Counted from the first letter of the stretch, positions 7,821-16,132 are shown. The stretch is 64,000 nt of DNA from Armatimonadota bacterium (GCA_027451905.1 DAIDHV010000001.1:534667-598666), one strand, 5' to 3'. The notes: generated by a model from the sequence alone, not told the origin. Numbers and translations are program-made.

Positions 7821-8702
7821 ATGGGAATCAGTACTCAGTACGAATATAGCCAATTCACAAACCAGATTGATTTGACCCAACTTCAGGTCTATCAATTGGG
7901 GCAAGAAGTTTCGACTGGCAAGCAGATCAACCAAATGAGCGACAATCCTTTTGCCGCTTCCCAGGTTCTCGATCTTAATCAGGTTCAATCGACCTTGACT
8001 CAGTATGATTCCAACATTCAGACCGCAACGAGCTTTGTCAACCAAAGTGCAAGCGCGCTTGGGACAACCCAAACCCTTGTTCAACAGGCCTACACTCTGG
8101 CGCTGCAAGGTGCCAATGCAACCCAAGATGCAAACTCTTTGAACGGGATCGTCACCCAAATCAACCAGATTCAGCAAAGGATTCTTGCCCTTGGCAATAC
8201 CCAAGGATCGAACGGTCAGTACCTTTTTGGAGGACAAGTGACCAATTCCGCCCCCTTTACCGCATCCACCTCCGGAAACATCACCTATAACGGAGACTCC
8301 AACTCGATTTCGGTTGATGCAGGACCTGCGTTGAGCATCAAAATCAACACGGTGGGATCAGGGCTGTTTGATACGGCTTACAACCAACTGACTCAGTTAA
8401 AATCCGATTTACTCTCTGGCAACCCTTCGACCATCTCTAATGTTGATGTTGCTGGGCTCCAAAAGACAATGGGGTTGTTTGAACAGGCCCAAGGCCAAGC
8501 TGGTGCGGTCGGACAGACCCTCAGTGGCGCGACGACAGCCAACACCCAGCGTAGCACAGAGCTAACAACCTCGATTTCCAATTTGCAGGATGCGAACATG
8601 GCCCAAGTTGTTAGCCAATATTCGGCGGCACAAGCTGCCTATCAGGCCGCTCTCATGATCACTTCAAACGCTTCAAAATTTAGCTTGCTGACTTATTTGT
8701 AA
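7821..8702 (+). CDS. flgL: Flagellar hook-associated protein 3 FlgL
   Basis: This 293-residue protein has flagellin-type N- and C-terminal coiled-coil segments. The N-terminus has TGKQINQMSDNPFAASQ at ~33-50, the FlgL/flagellin pattern of 'sGkri..psDdPvaa'. The C-terminal helix is ISNLQDANMAQVVSQYSAAQ with a SLLTYL end. FlgL is the second junction protein, lying between FlgK and the filament. Its location after flgK and its short central domain distinguish it from flagellin. The fliW start lies two bases after its stop, suggesting coupled translation. Confidence 0.92.
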   Translation: MGISTQYEYSQFTNQIDLTQLQVYQLGQEVSTGKQINQMSDNPFAASQVLDLNQVQSTLTQYDSNIQTATSFVNQSASALGTTQTLVQQAYTLALQGANATQDANSLNGIVTQINQIQQRILALGNTQGSNGQYLFGGQVTNSAPFTASTSGNITYNGDSNSISVDAGPALSIKINTVGSGLFDTAYNQLTQLKSDLLSGNPSTISNVDVAGLQKTMGLFEQAQGQAGAVGQTLSGATTANTQRSTELTTSISNLQDANMAQVVSQYSAAQAAYQAALMITSNASKFSLLTYL

Positions 8703-8704
8703 AA

Positions 8705-9187
8705 ATGAATACTCTCGACGCTTCAACCCAAGAATTGACCGGAACCCGGTTTGGAAACATTGCCTACGAAGAATTAGATGTTCTTACATTTCCGGATGGT
8801 CTTGTTGGGTTCCGAGACTGGCACCATTTTGTGATTGTCAACCATAAGGAAGGCTCGCCCTTTCGATGGCTTCAGTCTATTGATGAACCAGCCTTTGCAA
8901 TGTTGATGGTAGATCCTAAAACGTACGATTCCCAATACCAGCCAAAGATTCCTGCCAACGAACTTTCCGCGCTTGGTTTGAGTGCGGAGGATATTCATTT
9001 GACTTTTGTTACCGTCTCTATTCCAGTGGGCAGTCCCCAGGATATGACGTTGAACATGGCGGGTCCAATCATCGTCAATCCTGCCAATCGCCAAGCTTCC
9101 CAAGTAATTTTGCCAGTTGAGATGTACAATACGAGGCAGCGAGCATTCCCGATTGATGAAGGCACCACGGGGGAATCGGCAGCCTAA
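8705..9187 (+). CDS. fliW: Flagellar assembly factor FliW
   Basis: This 160-residue protein carries FliW family blocks (LTFPDGLVGFRDWHHFVIV, then PFRWLQSIDEPAFAMLMVDP, and a C-terminal MAGPIIVNPANRQASQV). In characterised bacteria FliW binds flagellin and, when freed, binds CsrA allosterically and relieves CsrA repression of flagellin mRNA. The immediate downstream neighbour is csrA, the classical partner-switch arrangement. It is cytoplasmic, with no signal peptide. Start ATG 8705 sits directly after the flgL stop. Confidence 0.95.
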   Translation: MNTLDASTQELTGTRFGNIAYEELDVLTFPDGLVGFRDWHHFVIVNHKEGSPFRWLQSIDEPAFAMLMVDPKTYDSQYQPKIPANELSALGLSAEDIHLTFVTVSIPVGSPQDMTLNMAGPIIVNPANRQASQVILPVEMYNTRQRAFPIDEGTTGESAA

Positions 9188-9261
9188 GAACTGAAATCAG
9201 GTTCGAATTTTGGCCAACGGCGAATGCTTGAGGTCAATAAAAATGGCCAAGGAGGGCGAAT

Positions 9262-9468
9262 ATGCTGGTCTTAACCAGAAAAAAGGAACAAAGCATTGTT
9301 ATAGGTGAAGGAATCGTGATCACCGTCCTTGATATCCGCGGTGAGCAGGTTCGGCTTGGAATCGTGGCTCCCAAAGAGGTCACGGTTCATCGCCAAGAAA
9401 TTTATCAGCAAATTCATACCGAAAATGTGTCTTCTTCTGAGGCAAGGCCAGAAGACATCCCCGAGTAA
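9262..9468 (+). CDS. csrA: Carbon storage / translational regulator CsrA
   Basis: This 68-residue CsrA has the diagnostic [18 protein letters not shown] start and [21 protein letters not shown] core. The RNA-binding residues corresponding to L4/R6 and R44 are retained. CsrA dimers bind GGA motifs in leaders and block ribosome access. The Shine-Dalgarno AAGGAGG lies 9 nt before the ATG and itself contains GGA, so autoregulation is possible but unproven. It is the last gene of the flagellar block and is preceded by fliW with a 74-nt gap. No flgM or flagellin gene follows. Confidence 0.95.
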   Translation: MLVLTRKKEQSIVIGEGIVITVLDIRGEQVRLGIVAPKEVTVHRQEIYQQIHTENVSSSEARPEDIPE

Positions 9469-9546
9469 CCGCTGACGAAGCTAAGCAGCGGCAATTGAGC
9501 ACAGGAAGGGTCTAAAAGCGTTATGGCTTGAGATGAACATTGCACA

Positions 9547-10071
9547 ATGAAAAGTCCATCTCGATTCTTGCGTCTTTTTGCCTGGTTTACTTTAAGCGCC
9601 GCTTCTGCGCTGGGGGGATGGATTCAGGTTCGAAAAGATCAGCCTCCGAATATTGGCATTCTCCTCTTAGGCTCCAGTCAATCTCAATCCAACATTTTAT
9701 CGGCTGCCATTCCGGTTGGGGCATCACTGATCCTGTTTGGCTGCTTGCTCAATCTGATTCGTGAACTTAACCCCTCCACCAATAGACGGTATTTTCCGAT
9801 CTTGCTCTACCCAATCTTGATGACGGCACTGTTGGCGGCTATAGCGGCTTGTGGATCTGTTCGTCGACATACGTTAGGAACTCTGAACGGCGGTCAGGTT
9901 TCCTTTCACTATTGGCAGAACCCAAGCCGACTTCTTCAGTTTTGCTTGTCCGAAATTGTGGTTATGGCGGCTGGATACGGCATTCCCTGCCTCCTGTTAA
10001 AACAACGACTGACCGGTGCTGGGCAAAGAGATTCCACACTAAATACCAAGATCCTGCCCGAATCTGAGTAA
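9547..10071 (+). CDS. Hypothetical multi-spanning membrane protein
   Basis: This 174-residue protein has no family I recognise. It has about four hydrophobic segments: residues ~10-24, ~48-68, ~82-102 and ~135-150. Basic residues (RRYF, VRRH, KQR) lie between them as expected of an inner-membrane protein. No signal cleavage site or catalytic motif is visible. ATG 9547 is preceded only by a weak GAGATGA-like RBS. The gene lies between csrA and ribF in the same direction, with ribF starting 17 nt after its stop, so it is probably cotranscribed with ribF. Confidence 0.6.
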   Translation: MKSPSRFLRLFAWFTLSAASALGGWIQVRKDQPPNIGILLLGSSQSQSNILSAAIPVGASLILFGCLLNLIRELNPSTNRRYFPILLYPILMTALLAAIAACGSVRRHTLGTLNGGQVSFHYWQNPSRLLQFCLSEIVVMAAGYGIPCLLLKQRLTGAGQRDSTLNTKILPESE

Positions 10072-10088
10072 TCTTTTCAACTTGACGG

Positions 10089-10997
10089 ATGGTTATTGAA
10101 TTTGGCTGGCGGGAAGCACCGGATGACTTCCCCAAAACGGTTGCCTGCATCGGAACTTTTGATGGGGTTCATAGAGGCCATCAAGAAGTCATGCGCCAAA
10201 CAGTTGCCTATGCCAAAGAACTTAGGTTAGTCCCTGCCATCTTAACGTTTGATCGCAATCCCCTTTCTGTTTTAGCACCCCAAAAGGCGCCTAGCGCAGT
10301 CACAACTTGGCAGCAAACCGTGGAACTTGCCTCAGGTTTAGGGATACAAGTTGCACGCATTCTACCGTTTGACTCTCAGCTTAAAGACATGGAGGCAGAC
10401 ACCTTTTTAGAAGAGGTCATTATGCGATCTCTTCACTGCCAGCAAATCGTAGTTGGTTACGATTTTGCAATGGGAAAGAATCGAATCGGCACTGCTCAGT
10501 GGCTCTGCACCAGAATCAGCACGATCATCGTTCCCCCCTATTTGGTAGAAGGCGTCCGCGTTTCTTCTAGCGCGGTTCGAAGCGCGATTGCAAGTGGAGA
10601 GATCGAACTGGCCTCGAAGTACCTGGGAAGACCGTATTTTATGGAAGGCGTTGTTGGCAAAGGTAACCAAATCGGCAGAACCATTGGCTACCCAACGTTA
10701 AACGTTCATCAACTTTCAGCCACAACAACCCCTGCCGATGGAGTTTATGCCGGCTATTGTCAAACCAATTTGGGAACGTATCGGTGCGCAATCAGTATTG
10801 GCCATCGAGAGACATTCGGCTGCAATCCCAAACTTGTAGAGGCCTACCTGCTGGACTACCCGGGAGATGAGATCTATGGTCAGGCGGTCCGGATTCAGTT
10901 TGAAAAGAAGCTGAGAGATCAACAAAAATTTGACTCCCCAGAGGCTTTAGTTCACCAAATGGACTTGGACATCCAGCAAATCAAGAACCTTTCTTAG
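10089..10997 (+). CDS. ribF: Bifunctional riboflavin kinase / FAD synthetase
   Basis: This 302-residue enzyme has both expected domains. The N-terminal nucleotidyltransferase (~1-180) has GTFDGVHRGHQEVM, the HxGH-type adenylation site, and VGYDFAMGKNRIGTA. The C-terminal flavokinase (~185-300) has GKGNQIGRTIGYPTLNV and AISIGHRETFG. It converts riboflavin to FMN and then FAD in the cytoplasm. The length is typical. Riboflavin synthase ribE lies 3.7 kb downstream on the same strand, but intervening genes and a terminator at 12088 separate them. Confidence 0.95.
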   Translation: MVIEFGWREAPDDFPKTVACIGTFDGVHRGHQEVMRQTVAYAKELRLVPAILTFDRNPLSVLAPQKAPSAVTTWQQTVELASGLGIQVARILPFDSQLKDMEADTFLEEVIMRSLHCQQIVVGYDFAMGKNRIGTAQWLCTRISTIIVPPYLVEGVRVSSSAVRSAIASGEIELASKYLGRPYFMEGVVGKGNQIGRTIGYPTLNVHQLSATTTPADGVYAGYCQTNLGTYRCAISIGHRETFGCNPKLVEAYLLDYPGDEIYGQAVRIQFEKKLRDQQKFDSPEALVHQMDLDIQQIKNLS

Positions 10998-11030
10998 ACC
11001 CTACGGAGACTATCACGTTAAACTAGAGCC

Positions 11031-11573
11031 ATGAGCATCAGTCAACGTGATCCAGCAAGAATCCACATCGTGAAGCTGTTGATTGGAACAGTCGTCCTGA
11101 TTGTGTTTATTGTTTATGGCCTGATCTGGCTGATTTCGGTAGAAAATTACAAAAAGGGCTTGCCAAAGAGCGACCCTGCCCAAATTCAATCCAGCCTGCA
11201 AGACGCCTTTGACGCCAGTTCGAAAGGTAATTCCGGAAAGGCTCTCGACTTACTTTTGGCGTCCATCAAAGTCAATGGAACCAGTGCCGACAAGGGCGCA
11301 TTGGGTGCGTACATTCGAAAGCTTCAGCCCAAGATCACCATGAGCCAATTTAGTGCGGTTGTTGACGGCAATAAAGCCGAGGTCACCGTGAACCTATCCA
11401 TATTGATTGGAAAGTCTAGCCAGGCTCCGTTTGAATTTCCTAGGACTCAGCTTCTGATGGAGAGAGAGATTGGTGTCAGTCAAGATGGGCTGCCTAAACT
11501 TCGGTGGCAGGTCTCGAAGGTGGAATCGCAAACATCGCTTCCTGAAGGGATGCTAAACCTAGGTTTGCCATAA
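11031..11573 (+). CDS. Hypothetical single-pass membrane-anchored protein
   Basis: This 180-residue protein of unknown function has a short cytoplasmic start, one strong transmembrane helix at ~16-38 (LLIGTVVLIVFIVYGLIWLI) and a ~140-residue soluble C-terminal part predicted to lie outside the membrane. That part is mixed alpha/beta, with a helical KGNSGKALDLLLASIKV segment and a beta-like GNKAEVTVNLSILIG segment, reminiscent of small NTF2-like accessory domains, though no specific match is claimed. It begins 33 nt after ribF. A 117-nt gap follows, with the next gene's own RBS. Confidence 0.65.
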   Translation: MSISQRDPARIHIVKLLIGTVVLIVFIVYGLIWLISVENYKKGLPKSDPAQIQSSLQDAFDASSKGNSGKALDLLLASIKVNGTSADKGALGAYIRKLQPKITMSQFSAVVDGNKAEVTVNLSILIGKSSQAPFEFPRTQLLMEREIGVSQDGLPKLRWQVSKVESQTSLPEGMLNLGLP

Positions 11574-11690
11574 ATGTGATATAAGTTAAATGCAAGTATT
11601 GATACGTGTGATCTCCGTATGGTAATCTTGCACCGCTTAGCTACGATGGTGTACTTAAGCAACTCACAACAGGAGAAGTAAAAAAACAAG

Positions 11691-12065
11691 ATGAAGAAAT
11701 TCCTCCCATTCGTTCTCGTCGGCGTGTTCGCCGCGGGAATCCTCGCAGGCTGCAGCGGCGGCGACAGCAACTCAGGCTCTGATAGCTCAACCACCCCAAC
11801 TGCTTCAACAACCGGTACCGCAGGTTCAACCGCTAGCACAACCGATGCCACGGCTGGCAGCACAACCACTGCTCCTGCAGCTGGTACTGACAGCTCGACC
11901 ACACCTCCAGCCGGAACGGGCAGCGACAGCGGAACCCCTCCAGCCGATGGCGGCGCAAAGGGTAAGGCCCCTGCTGCTGGTGGCGCAATGGGCAAAGCCC
12001 CTGCTGCTGGTGGCGCAATGGGCAAGGCCCCTGCCGCTGGTGGTGCTCCAGCCGCTGGCAACTAA
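11691..12065 (+). CDS. Low-complexity secreted lipoprotein
   Basis: This 124-residue predicted lipoprotein has a signal peptide with lipobox (GILAGC; Cys at ~21) and acylation expected at that cysteine. The mature part is almost entirely Ser, Thr, Gly, Ala and Pro. Its C-terminal third contains a perfect-frame tandem repeat with the core GGAMGKAPAA. Such disordered tails usually act as spacers or are cell-surface exposed; no enzymatic domain exists here. An AGGAG RBS lies ~15 nt upstream. A strong terminator follows at 12088, so it probably ends a transcript. Confidence 0.8.
   Translation: MKKFLPFVLVGVFAAGILAGCSGGDSNSGSDSSTTPTASTTGTAGSTASTTDATAGSTTTAPAAGTDSSTTPPAGTGSDSGTPPADGGAKGKAPAAGGAMGKAPAAGGAMGKAPAAGGAPAAGN
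11952..12041 (+). repeat. Three tandem 30-bp coding repeats in the lipoprotein gene
   Basis: Units lie at 11952-11981, 11982-12011 and 12012-12041, with a degenerate partial fourth unit after them. Each encodes a ten-residue G-G-A-[MK]-G-K-A-P-A-A type unit. Units 2 and 3 differ at only two visible bases, suggesting recent slippage. Repeat number may vary between strains. Confidence 0.85.
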
Positions 12066-12087
12066 GCTAGCCTAGCTGCAAACTCTT

Positions 12088-12115
12088 GGGCTGCGCCTTC
12101 TGGCGCAGCCCTTTT
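12088..12115 (+). terminator. Rho-independent terminator after lipoprotein gene
   Basis: A perfect 10-bp GC-rich stem, GGGCTGCGCC (12088-12097) with GGCGCAGCCC (12102-12111), encloses a TTCT loop and is followed by TTTT. It lies 23 nt after the stop codon. Confidence 0.92.
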
Positions 12116-12250
12116 CCATTTTCAGGTATCCAAGCTTAAAGCGCTTGCTTTGATCTATGGTCTGCGATCGGTAGCCATCTCTTGCCAACACGCTGGCGAC
12201 ATTAGCAGAGCTAAGCGGCTTCTCCAAAAGCTATAATTGAACTTAAGTAC

Positions 12251-12862
12251 TTGAAACGCAGATTGCCAGCATCTTCATTTATCATTGCGATTGTTTCTGC
12301 CTACCAATTAGAGCGAGAAATGCTCGCCGCCTTTTGCGGATCTCACCTAACTATGCTTGGCCAATTTGAAACCATGGTTGAATGGAACGCTTGGCCCTTC
12401 GCAAGCAGAACCGACCTCTTAATCTTAGGCATCGGAGCCTCGCTGACCGATGATGAACTTTCCATGATCTCGTTTATTGCCGGTCAAGGAACAAAGGCCA
12501 TTTCCCTCAAGATGCTAGAGAACTGTCCTGGAGTCAAATCGTTTGAACAGGCAAACGGCATTTCCGATCTCAAAAAGTCGTTAGAAGCCACCCGCAACAA
12601 AGTGTTCTCCGTTCAAGAGTCGAAGACACGATACGGATCTTCGACCACCGATAAGGAATGGGAAATGATGCTTTACGTAAGCCAAGGGATGTCGAACGAG
12701 CAGATTGCAGCCGCCATGGATCTGAACTTGCAAACCATTAAAAACAATCTTTCTTCCATTATGAAAAGGGCCCAGTGCCGAAATCGGGTGGAACTAGCCC
12801 TCAAGGTCAGAGAAGGGAGGATCCACTTATCAGAACAAGACTTATCACTGCCGCGATATTAG
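12251..12862 (+). CDS. LuxR-type HTH regulator with degenerate receiver-like domain
   Basis: This 203-residue protein has a C-terminal LuxR/GerE helix-turn-helix at ~135-190 (TTDKEWEMMLYVSQGMSNEQ, then AAAMDLNLQTIKNNLSSIMK). The N-terminal ~120 residues have receiver-like spacing (FIIAIVSAYQLEREML ... DLLILGIG), but the phosphoacceptor Asp position reads LLILGIG and no acidic pocket or clear lysine switch is visible. It is therefore probably an atypical, phosphorylation-independent regulator. The start is TTG at 12251; no in-frame ATG is as good. The 3' end overlaps the cdsA frame. Targets are unknown. Confidence 0.7.
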   Translation: MKRRLPASSFIIAIVSAYQLEREMLAAFCGSHLTMLGQFETMVEWNAWPFASRTDLLILGIGASLTDDELSMISFIAGQGTKAISLKMLENCPGVKSFEQANGISDLKKSLEATRNKVFSVQESKTRYGSSTTDKEWEMMLYVSQGMSNEQIAAAMDLNLQTIKNNLSSIMKRAQCRNRVELALKVREGRIHLSEQDLSLPRY

Positions 12863-13677
12863 TTCCGATTGCCCTCACCGCCATCCTTTGGAGCCAAATC
12901 GACTTACTTATCGGGATATCCATTCTTGCCGCATGCATTGGAGGCATGGAATGGAGCGGGCTCACCAAGGCGCTGCCGCCTTTTCTTGCCTTAATTGCAG
13001 CCGGGCTTTTTCTGGGTCCGGTTTTTTCACCCCGACTGCTGACGCCTTCTCACTTTTTATGGCTTGAAGTCACCGCCTTAGCTGCCTATGTCATCACCGG
13101 ATTCTGGACCCTCTACACGGTGGAGCACAAGCAAAGGCTGGGAATCTTGGGTGGGCTTGCTGCCAGTTGGATCGCGATTCCTGCCGTCAATATCGTCCTC
13201 ATTCAAGACCTTTCCAAACTAACCGGCAAAAGCGGTTTTCTACCCCTTGCCCTTTTGGCCATGGTTCCAGTTTGGTTTGGAGACACCTTTGCCTATTTTG
13301 TTGGAAAGGCATTTGGCAAGCATCCCCTTGCCCCTAAAATCTCGCCAAACAAAACAATCGAAGGTGCCGCAGCCCATCTTATAACCGCTGGAATTTCAGG
13401 TGCGTTATGTGGGCTTTGGCTTCATTTAGGTTCAACCGAAGCGAAAAGTTTTGTCATTGGCTTATCTTTAGGCGAAGTTTCTGGTTTCGCCTCGATTCTT
13501 GGCGACCTCTTAGAAAGCGCGATGAAGAGGAAGGCTGATGTTAAAGATGCGGGCAGCCTTTTGCCGGGCCACGGCGGACTCTTAGACCGGATTGACGGCA
13601 TGCTCGCCTCAAGTGTTGCGGTTGGAACAACTCTTGCCGTCTTCCTTTTATTCGGTATCGTTAAACTTCATGTCTGA
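12829..13677 (+). CDS. cdsA: Phosphatidate cytidylyltransferase CdsA (apparent ATC start)
   Basis: This integral membrane enzyme makes CDP-diacylglycerol from phosphatidate and CTP. Many hydrophobic helices are present, and the C-terminal CDS signature KRKADVKDAGSLLPGHGG-LLDR spans ~225-255. The family N-terminus ('M-R-T-R-hydrophobic-TA') matches the frame from codon ATC at 12829 (I-R-T-R-L-I-T-A-A), which lies 8 nt after AAGGGAGG. The only standard upstream start is GTG 12775, which adds 18 residues encoded out of frame over the preceding regulator gene and has a poorer RBS. The true start is unresolved; the enzyme call is secure. The stop overlaps the next gene by 8 nt. Confidence 0.9.
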   Translation: MRTRLITAAILVPIALTAILWSQIDLLIGISILAACIGGMEWSGLTKALPPFLALIAAGLFLGPVFSPRLLTPSHFLWLEVTALAAYVITGFWTLYTVEHKQRLGILGGLAASWIAIPAVNIVLIQDLSKLTGKSGFLPLALLAMVPVWFGDTFAYFVGKAFGKHPLAPKISPNKTIEGAAAHLITAGISGALCGLWLHLGSTEAKSFVIGLSLGEVSGFASILGDLLESAMKRKADVKDAGSLLPGHGGLLDRIDGMLASSVAVGTTLAVFLLFGIVKLHV

Positions 13678-14707
13678 GCCGATCATTCAAACCGTCGCCC
13701 TCAAGAAGGTGTTTAAGGTCTCGCAGAAAGATCCCGGGGCTTGGGCATCAATCAAGGGCTTTTTTAGGCCCAGAAAAGTTGAAATCGAAGCCGTCAAGGG
13801 GATTGATCTTTCCATCATGGCCGGTGAAGTTGTTGGCTTTTTAGGCCCCAATGGTGCCGGGAAAACCACCACATTAAAAATGCTGTCGGGAATCATCCAT
13901 CCTACCAGCGGAGACGCAAGAGTGCTTGGTTATCAGCCCTGGAAGCGCGAACCGGCAATGCTCAAAAGAACCGCCCTCGTGATGGGAAACAAGCAGCAGC
14001 TTTGGTGGGATTTACCAGCCTGGGATTCTTTTTTAGTCATCAAAGAAATGTACGATGTGGATTCCAAGGTTTTTAAGCAGCGGACTGACCGGCTTATTGA
14101 AACCCTTAGCCTCTCTGATAAAGTCCACACTCAGGTTCGAAAACTCTCTCTTGGAGAACGGATGAAATGTGAGCTGGTGGCAGCGCTGCTGTATGAACCA
14201 GCAGTTGTGTTTTTGGATGAACCAACCTTGGGGCTTGACGTTGTTAGCCAAAAGAAAATTAGAGAGTTTCTGATGGAGCTTCATGCTAAATCCGGAACAA
14301 CTCTCTTGCTCACTAGCCACTATATGCAAGACGTCCAGGAACTTTGTAAGCGAGTGATCTTGATTGACCATGGCGCGCTCTATTACGATGGCACCCTTGA
14401 AAAACTTGTCAACCAGTTTTCTGAGACTCGCAACATCAAACTCGAATTTTCGACAGTGGTTGAGGAATCGGACGTCAAAGCGGTAGGGGAAGTTGTCGAG
14501 TTTTCCACAACCGGAGCCATTCTCAAAGTCCCATCTCAGTCGGTAGCCCACGTTGTGGCATCGGCAATGGAAAAACTGCCCGTTCAGGATATTGCGATTG
14601 TGGAGACGGAAATCGAGGACGTGATCAGACAGTTATTTAATCGAGAGGAAGGAAGCCCTCATTCTGGCCACGCCATAGACTCCGCAGGTACGCCAAGGAT
14701 CGAATAG
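13670..14707 (+). CDS. ABC transporter ATP-binding protein (ABC-2 exporter type)
   Basis: This 345-residue ATPase has Walker A GPNGAGKTTT, signature LSLGERMKCELVAAL, Walker B VVFLDEPTLGLD and an H-loop at SHYMQD. The extra N-terminal segment (VSQKDPGAWASIKGFF) and C-terminal ~80-residue domain are typical of ATPases paired with ABC-2 permeases in drug or viologen-type exporters. No permease gene adjoins it: cdsA precedes (8-nt overlap) and ribE follows after 4 nt. The open frame extends upstream to 13592, but ATG 13670 begins the conserved sequence. Substrate unknown. Confidence 0.88.
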   Translation: MSEPIIQTVALKKVFKVSQKDPGAWASIKGFFRPRKVEIEAVKGIDLSIMAGEVVGFLGPNGAGKTTTLKMLSGIIHPTSGDARVLGYQPWKREPAMLKRTALVMGNKQQLWWDLPAWDSFLVIKEMYDVDSKVFKQRTDRLIETLSLSDKVHTQVRKLSLGERMKCELVAALLYEPAVVFLDEPTLGLDVVSQKKIREFLMELHAKSGTTLLLTSHYMQDVQELCKRVILIDHGALYYDGTLEKLVNQFSETRNIKLEFSTVVEESDVKAVGEVVEFSTTGAILKVPSQSVAHVVASAMEKLPVQDIAIVETEIEDVIRQLFNREEGSPHSGHAIDSAGTPRIE

Positions 14708-14711
14708 GTTT

Positions 14712-15305
14712 ATGTTTACAGGCATTATCGAAGAAACGGCTGAGGTCATCAGCCTTACCGGATTAAAACTAACTGTCGAAAGACCCCTCAAGTGGCAAAA
14801 TGACCTTCAACTCGGAGAAAGCATAAGCGTCAATGGCTGCTGCCTGACCCTGACAAACTGCCAAGATGATTTACAGTTTGACCTTAGCGAAGAGACGGTT
14901 CAGCGCACCGCTTTGGGAAGCTATTCTCCGCGAGACTTAGTAAACCTAGAACGATCAATGGCTGCCAATGGCAGATTTGGCGGTCACATTGTTCAGGGTC
15001 ATGTCGACGCAGTTGGCAAGTGGACTGCAGAAGAAACCAAGGAAGGCAGCCGTGTCCTTACCTTTTTTGCTCCGGCTCCATTTGGCAAATACATGACTGA
15101 AAAGGGATCAATTGCCGTGGATGGAATATCGCTTACCCTCTATGACCTGGCGCCAACAACCTCGGGCACAAGCTTCTTAGTTTCGATTATTCCCACCACT
15201 TGGATCAATACGAACCTCCATCGCAAAAAGGTCGGCACCGCTGTCAATCTAGAATTTGACCTTGTTGCTAAATATGTAGAACGGCTTTTGCCATCTTCGC
15301 AATAA
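14712..15305 (+). CDS. ribE: Riboflavin synthase alpha subunit
   Basis: This 197-residue protein consists of two lumazine-binding repeats: MFTGIIEETAEV at the N-terminus and FGGHIVQGHVDAVGKW at ~95. Each repeat carries a 'sv.g.cLT' element (ISVNGCCLTL and IAVDGISLTL). It dismutates two 6,7-dimethyl-8-ribityllumazine molecules into riboflavin. The length is standard. It starts 4 nt after the ABC ATPase and probably shares its transcript. The other rib genes (except ribF at 10089) are not in this window, so the pathway is dispersed. Confidence 0.95.
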   Translation: MFTGIIEETAEVISLTGLKLTVERPLKWQNDLQLGESISVNGCCLTLTNCQDDLQFDLSEETVQRTALGSYSPRDLVNLERSMAANGRFGGHIVQGHVDAVGKWTAEETKEGSRVLTFFAPAPFGKYMTEKGSIAVDGISLTLYDLAPTTSGTSFLVSIIPTTWINTNLHRKKVGTAVNLEFDLVAKYVERLLPSSQ

Positions 15306-15347
15306 TTCTGAATCAAAGAAACTAGCCCAAGAGATTATAATGTTGGA

Positions 15348-16082
15348 ATGCTTCAAGCTGTTGACGTTTGCAAATCCTTCAAAACCTTTTTAGCGGTTGA
15401 CCATCTGAACCTTGAAGTGACTCCTGGGCAAGTTGTTGGGCTGCTGGGTCCCAACGGTGCCGGAAAAACAACCACCCTGAGATGCCTGTGCGGCATCTTG
15501 CATCCCAACCACGGCTACATAAAAATCAACGGCTTTGATTTGAAATCAGAAGCCTCTAAAGCCAAGCAAGGGCTGGCCTTTGTGCCTGAAGTTCCTGCCC
15601 TTTACGATTTGCTGACCGTGCTAGAGCACCTGCGCTTCATTGCTATGTGTTTTTCTAGGCTAGAAACTTTTGACAGCATGGGCGAAACCCTGCTGCGAAG
15701 ATACGATCTGTGGGAAAAACGCAACGACTTAGTAGGAACTTTAAGCAAAGGCATGAGGCAAAAGCTTACGGTGGCTTGCGCCTTAATCCACGATGCCAAC
15801 GTGTTTTTGTTTGATGAGCCCATGATCGGCATCGATCCCAGCGGTGTCCACCAATTTAAGCAAGAATTGGTGACCCTCAAAGAAAATGGAGCTGCCATTT
15901 TGATTTCTACCCACTTGCTAGATACGGCAGAGAGGCTTTGCGATCGGGTTGTGATCATGGCCAAAGGCAAAATGGTTGCCTCTGGCACAATGGATGAGCT
16001 GAGATCTATCCCAGGAATGGAGGGGCGGTCTTTAGAAGACGTCTTCCTTGCCCTCACTGAAACCAATAAACAAGCCGTCTAG
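15348..16082 (+). CDS. ABC transporter ATP-binding protein
   Basis: This compact 244-residue ATPase has Walker A GPNGAGKTTT (~32-42), Q-loop region FVPEVPALYDLLTV, signature LSKGMRQKLTVA, Walker B VFLFDEPMIGID and H-loop STHLLD. The following gene encodes a ~558-residue multi-spanning membrane protein, a likely permease partner, separated by 50 nt. Together they look like a two-component ABC exporter; the substrate cannot be deduced. It is not closely similar to the ATPase at 13670, which has an additional C-terminal domain. Confidence 0.9.
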   Translation: MLQAVDVCKSFKTFLAVDHLNLEVTPGQVVGLLGPNGAGKTTTLRCLCGILHPNHGYIKINGFDLKSEASKAKQGLAFVPEVPALYDLLTVLEHLRFIAMCFSRLETFDSMGETLLRRYDLWEKRNDLVGTLSKGMRQKLTVACALIHDANVFLFDEPMIGIDPSGVHQFKQELVTLKENGAAILISTHLLDTAERLCDRVVIMAKGKMVASGTMDELRSIPGMEGRSLEDVFLALTETNKQAV

Positions 16083-16132
16083 AAATTGTGAATGCGGTGT
16101 AACCCACAAAAAATCCCTTATCCTGATTCAAA

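Noticed and set aside
11952-12041. Possible CRISPR-like array
   Set aside because: The 30-bp units are contiguous, without spacers, and lie in frame inside a coding gene.
11480-12061. 193-codon minus-strand ORF rich in Pro/Ala/Gly
   Set aside because: It is the antisense shadow of the low-complexity lipoprotein gene, whose composition keeps the opposite frame open.
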